The position numbers were made by a program, and so were the translations under genes. The notes beneath the pieces are model-generated. The model did no database searches and had not been told where the DNA came from. It saw only the letters and a program-made list of their open reading frames with translations. Below are positions 59,941 to 64,000 of a stretch of DNA of 64,000 nucleotides, piece after piece. Source of the DNA: Gari tellinella (taxonomy: Eukaryota; Mollusca; Bivalvia; Cardiida; Psammobiidae); assembly GCA_922989275.2 (NCBI GenBank), contig OV277869.1, forward strand, positions 3,401,190 through 3,465,189, read 5' to 3'. Each line of letters begins with the position of its first letter. Position 1 is the stretch's first letter.

Positions 59941-60135
59941 TAGCTGCAGAGATCCAAACTGTTTGCCAATTCTAGTTGCGAAGATGAAGATCCAAATTGT
60001 TTGCCAATTCTAGTTGCGAAGATTCAAACGTTTTGCCATTTCTAGTTGCGCAGATCCAAACTATGTGTTTATTCTAGTTGCGAAGATCCAAACTGTTTGC
60101 AAATTCTAGCAACAACGATCCAAACTGTTTGCGTC
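59938..60135. repeat. ~33-bp tandem repeat grown from a hairpin arm
   Basis: Six imperfect copies of GATCCAAACTGTTTGCCAAT plus TCTAGTTGCGAA. The GATCCAAACTGTTTGC part is the right arm of the family F cruciform next to it. Confidence 0.75.
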
Positions 60136-60182
60136 GGGTTAATGTTATTGTATGATTGCGCGAGGGAGTGCGGTATTGCATA

Positions 60183-60428
60183 CAGTGGAGAATCTGTTAT
60201 TCTTTCCCGTTTAAACGCAAACGTACGCAATCGCAAAGCACTAAAACGTAGAAAAGAACAACTTTTGGACAATTCTGATAATTCTTGTTTATCTTGGTGG
60301 CAAACAGTTTGGAGCCTGATCAGACGCCGGGTTACCCTGCGTCTGATCTGGCTCCAAACTGTTTGCACTGCAAATAATAGTTTTAGCGTAAACGCGTTTA
60401 TTGGGAAAGAATAACAGATTCTCCACTG
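60183..60428. mobile_element. Family B MITE
   Basis: TA-flanked; nearly identical to the 55,612 and 63,259 copies. Confidence 0.88.
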
Positions 60429-60529
60429 TATGTGGTAAATATGCATGAGGGAGATCTCGAGGCGTTATTGCATGCCCGACAGATATGCACGATTGATAAG
60501 ATAATCGTTTATGAGCAAATCGTTTGCCT

Positions 60530-60685
60530 GTAACTCATTAACCCCTAGAACCGAGTGTATACGTCATAAACAAACAGTGTACGCGTGCATAGTACACTTG
60601 TCCAATTCAAACAGTGTAGAATCAGACCAGAGGGCCTCTGGAGGAATTTTCTTGTTATTGACAACACTGGTTGTCATTTTGCAAA
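60530..60685. mobile_element. Family D, decayed left part
   Basis: TAACTCATTAACCCCTAGAA, ATAGTACACTTGTCC, AACAGTGTAGAATCAGACCA. Confidence 0.5.
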
Positions 60686-60687
60686 TA

Positions 60688-60975
60688 CAGTGCTCCCTCT
60701 CTACAACGAACCTCCCAACAACGACTCCTTCCTAACAACGACTTTTGCCGCATTTCCCCTTAACAGGACAATTATTTCTAACGATTTTACTGCTGTAATA
60801 TTGTCTGCTTAAAGTTGTCGTCTGCTGTTTTTCTCAAAGTTACACATTGAACATTTTGACAGAAAAGCACTTAATGCCGCGTTACGCGGTGTCTGATCTG
60901 GATTCAAGCTGTTTGCAAATGTATACTTATTTCCCTCCCTATAACGATAGTTCAAATACCTATGGGTGTTGTTTT
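60688..60975. mobile_element. Family C, reverse
   Basis: CAGTGCTCCCTCTCTACAAC, CTGGATTCAAGCTGTTTGC, CCCTCCCTATAACGA. Confidence 0.65.
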
Positions 60976-61865
60976 CGAAAAAATAGACAATTTGCAGTAG
61001 CGTGAAAACATGTTGTTGAACAGGCAAGGAAGGCGATAAATTTTATAAAGGAAATTAGGAAATCCAGATCTACTAATTGACTGTCAGCTTACATATTTTG
61101 ATAACACGAATTTACCTATATAAACATACGGGTGTGAAGTTTGGGACTTCAGTAATTTGGCAATAGTAGAAATAGTCCATATAGCAGATTTTCTTTAACA
61201 TATATCCATGTTAAAAAGGGACACCTCGTACATGTACGTGTTATGGTTTACGGTGATCTAGGTCGTTAACCAGTCTCTTTTGACATTCACACAAAAATAG
61301 TAATCGGATTTTGGCACAATTTAATTAACAATTACTATAACGTGTCATCCTCTTTATACAGAATTATTCTTCCCGATTTAATTAACAAGGACAACCAATA
61401 TAATGATGTGAAGTCCATTTAAAGACTTTTCCTCAGACCAGCATATTGTTCTGGAGGTGTCAATGTAACTGTAAAGCACGTGCAATACAATATCAAAATA
61501 CCTGGTTAGGTCCGTGATTATACTCATGCTCTAGTGATTTTCAATGGTTATTTCTAACCAAACTATCAAATATAAACGTCCGGTCTCACATAAGACGACT
61601 CAATGGTTCAATATGCACTAGACCCATGCTTTTTGCAAGGAAATTGACAGTAAATAATCTGGCAAGGCGTTATGACCAAAAGGTCGTCAGGAGATGTCTT
61701 TAAGGCGAGTTGTGTAGTGTTAAGCCAGCAGTATCATGAATCAAGAAAACCGTTACTTCACAATGTCGAACAGTTTTTAAAGAATCCGTTCATCCAAAAG
61801 TGTTACCTAAATGCTTAGATTATAGAATATACAAAACGGAACATTGACTAGAAAACTATTTTGAT
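60976..61865. other. Receptor intron, no further exon found
   Basis: Includes the dispersed repeat near 61,556 (CCAAACTATCAAATATAAAC). No exon continuing the flytrap domain was recognised. Confidence 0.4.
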
Positions 61866-61869
61866 ATAC

Positions 61870-61955
61870 AATGAAACCCCTCTAAACCGGACACGTTTGG
61901 GGACGACATAAACGTCCGGTTTATAGGGGTGTCCGGTTTAATGGACATAATGATA
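61870..61955. repeat. Short inverted repeat
   Basis: ACCCCTCTAAACCGGACACG and GTCCGGTTTATAGGGG, then TGTCCGGTTTAATGG. Confidence 0.6.
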
Positions 61956-61974
61956 GAAAAAACTGAATGAGGAG

Positions 61975-62136
61975 TGACAGTTTGAATCCAGATCAGACGC
62001 CGCGTTACGCGGCGTCTGATCTTGATTCAAGCTGTTTGCAAATGTATATCAATTTCCCTCCCTATAACGACTCCCTCCGAACAATGCACATACTTTTTGT
62101 CTCCCAATTGGTGACGTTGTATAGAGGACGCACTGT
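61975..62136. mobile_element. Family C, right part
   Basis: AGTTTGAATCCAGATCAGAC core to TAGAGGACGCACTG. Confidence 0.65.
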
Positions 62137-62302
62137 ATTAGTTTCAAGCAGGCGTGCATGTATATGTTACAGCGAGTTCACCATTACTTCAGTAGCTGTC
62201 TTATCTGGGTCTACATTTTTTTCAATTTTTTTTTAATTAGCTGGAGAAGAGTTAACTTGTAGGTAGTAGGCATATGCTTTGTTAAAATCATTGTTGATCT
62301 TA

Positions 62303-62550
62303 CAGTGGAGAAAACGTTATTCTTCCCCAATAAACGCGTTTACGCTAAATCTATTATTTCCAATGCAGACAGTTTGGAGCCAGATCAGACGCCGGGTTAC
62401 CCGGCGTCTGATCAGGCTCTAAACTGTTTGCCATCCAAGTAAAAGTCAACATTTAAAATTGTCAAAAACAATGTTATTTTCTGTACTTTAGTGCAATGCG
62501 TTTGCGTTTCGTTTGCGTTTAAGCGGGAAAGAATAACGTCCTCTCCACTG
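62303..62550. mobile_element. Family B MITE abutting family F
   Basis: TA-flanked CAGTGGAGAAAACG...CTCTCCACTG. Its right TA is followed at once by family F. Confidence 0.85.
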
Positions 62551-62552
62551 TA

Positions 62553-62760
62553 ACTCTTTCACTCTCAATGACGTCTCATTGTGCGTTTGCAAACAGTTTG
62601 GGTCCTGATCAGACGCCGCGTAACGCGGCGTCTGATTAGGACCCAAATTGTTTGACACTCATTTCGAATTTTCGTCAGTCATTTTGCCTTAATTCTAACG
62701 TTGAAACGATATTTCAGACAACAATATTGAAGCAGACGACACTATGGCGGTGAAGGGGTA
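62553..62760. mobile_element. Family F element
   Basis: CTCTTTCACTCTCAATGACG, core TTTGGGTCCTGATCAGACG and inverse, then AAGCAGACGACACTATGG. Confidence 0.75.
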
Positions 62761-62984
62761 AAAAAACTCTCGACAAATTTGATCATGAAATGGTTAAAAT
62801 ACTCTCAATCAACTGTATATATTTAAACATCATGTCTTCAACTTTAATACTAATTTGTTAACCCACATTTAACCGAAATACATTTATTATCGAACGTCTG
62901 TTTCATCAAACTCTTAATCACCAAGGTTAAAAATAAACGAGCTTTCAGGAACCCTTTGATCTTGGTCTACATTGCTTGCAAATG

Positions 62985-63558
62985 CAGTGCTCCCTCTCTA
63001 CAACGACACCCAATGGGAGACACAGATTGTATGTGTTGTTTGGAGGGAGTCGTTATAGGGAGGGAAATTGGCTTACATTTGCCAACATCTTGAATCCAGA
63101 TCAGACGCCGCGTAACGCGGCGTCTGATCTGGATTCAAGCTGTTTGTCGCTCGTCATTTATTTATATTCTGTCAAAAATGTCCATTATGTTACTTTGAGA
63201 AAAACAGCAGACGACAATTTTAAGCAGACGATATTGCAGCAATAAAGCGTTAGACATACAGTGGAGAATCTGTTATTCTTTTCCGTTTAAACGCAAACGT
63301 ACGCAAACGCAAAGCACTAAAACGTAGAAAAGAACAACTTTTGGACAATTCTGATAATTCATGTTTATCTTGGTGGCAAACAGTTTGGAGCCTGATCAGA
63401 CGCCGGGTTACCCGGCGTTTGATCTGGCTCCAAACTGTTATCACTGCAAATAATAGTTTTAGCGTAAACGCGTTTATTGGGAAAGAATAACAGATTCTCC
63501 ACTGTAATTGTCGTGTTTAGGGAACTGCGGCAATGTTCGTTGTAGAGAGGGAACACTG
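62985..63558. mobile_element. Family C element with nested family B
   Basis: CAGTGCTCCCTCTCTACAAC to AGAGGGAACACTG; core GACGCCGCGTAACGCGGCGTC. Interrupted at a TA by family B (63259-63504). Confidence 0.85.
63259..63504. mobile_element. Family B MITE nested in family C
   Basis: TA duplicated on both sides; the host element resumes in register (TAGACAT before, AATTGTCGTGTTTAGGG after). Confidence 0.88.
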
Positions 63559-63864
63559 TATTGTATAATTATACTAGTTTCCATGACAGTACGGTTTTGA
63601 ATATAGACACAGTTGAGACAAACCAATATTACCAGTCCTTTTTGACACTTCTTCAGAAAGATAAACTGATTGAGAATGCACCTAATTATTGCTTATTTAT
63701 CCAGCTTTAGTCGCAGCACTCAACGTGTTAATTACGTGGAATGCGCTGCACTTTGAGCATGCAAGCTGTAATCCACATTCTGGTATCGTCAATTCGATTT
63801 TTGCGCTAAGATTGTAAAAAGATGTATAACGCAATAACCCATAAACTTCCATCGGATACTTCTA

Positions 63865-64000
63865 TAGTTTCCAGTTTCAGTTTCAGTTTATTCAAAATGT
63901 GCATAAGTCCTGCTATTTGCAGGCAACATCAGCGACAAAACATATGATATAAACATAAAGGCACGTGAACCACAGTGCATAGTCCCCGTATCATGTCTGG
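63865..64000 (-). repeat. Possible SINE/LINE tail at the window edge
   Basis: TTCAGTTTCAGTTTATTCAA reads on the minus strand as a 3' end with AATAAA-like sequence and short repeats. Truncated by the window. Confidence 0.35.

Noticed and set aside
60046..60446. Overlapping 122- and 125-codon ORFs
   Set aside because: Both lie across the palindrome of a family B element; open frames on both strands of a hairpin are not evidence for genes.

Overview
The window looks like nuclear DNA from a bivalve mollusc, probably a heterodont clam or mussel. The evidence is intron-split metazoan genes (an aladin nucleoporin and a GABA-B-type receptor), very dense short inverted-repeat elements, and a 144-bp tandem repeat of a kind I associate with bivalve genomes. 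The species is an inference; no diagnostic locus is present. There are no rRNA genes, no CRISPR array and nothing prokaryotic.

Layout. 1-4 kb: a tandem duplication carrying 6-bp-target inverted-repeat elements, plus 5' scraps of a non-LTR retrotransposon. 4.07-9.61 kb: an LTR retrotransposon on the minus strand with nearly identical 443/444-bp LTRs. Its interior is reduced to a Gag start, an envelope-like frame and an extra small ORF, and the envelope frame is split by a 2.46-kb hAT-type element with an 8-bp target duplication. 10-15.4 kb: two interleaved non-LTR retrotransposons (a CCHC ORF1/endonuclease/RNase H type and an L2/CR1-like type), ending in three 70-bp CCAAT-bearing repeats. 15.5-24.7 kb: a cluster of decayed minus-strand elements encoding a small SGNH hydrolase. 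They come with 88-bp hairpin repeats, a histone-mRNA-like 3' stem-loop and a poly-G tract inside the coding frame.

27.7-42.0 kb (+): the last eight coding exons of the aladin gene (AAAS), with phases that add up exactly (311 codons plus stop) and a polyadenylation signal at 42.19 kb. Its introns are packed with inverted-repeat elements, including a 2.5-kb foldback, and two of its splice acceptors have been tandemly duplicated. The 5' half of the gene was not found in this window.

42-64 kb: mostly short inverted-repeat elements of several families, often nested, with a 144-bp tandem array at 44.9-45.8 kb and a 29-bp minisatellite at 57.1-58.0 kb. The minisatellite sits about 320 bp before the first coding exon (58,335-58,577, +) of a GABA-B-type receptor whose remaining exons lie outside the window.

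Element families used below: A = CAGGGCTCC termini, 6-bp target duplication; B = CAGTGGAG termini, TA target; C = CAGTGCTCCCTC termini, TA target (pogo/Tigger-like ends); D, E, F = TTAA-target elements with CTCATTGAGCCC, CCCATTACCCCAT and CCCTTTCACTC ends; G = near-perfect 140-bp foldbacks. B, C, D and F, despite unrelated ends, share one central cruciform design (CAAACAG ... GATCAGA ... CTGTTTG). That is the most unusual pattern in the window.
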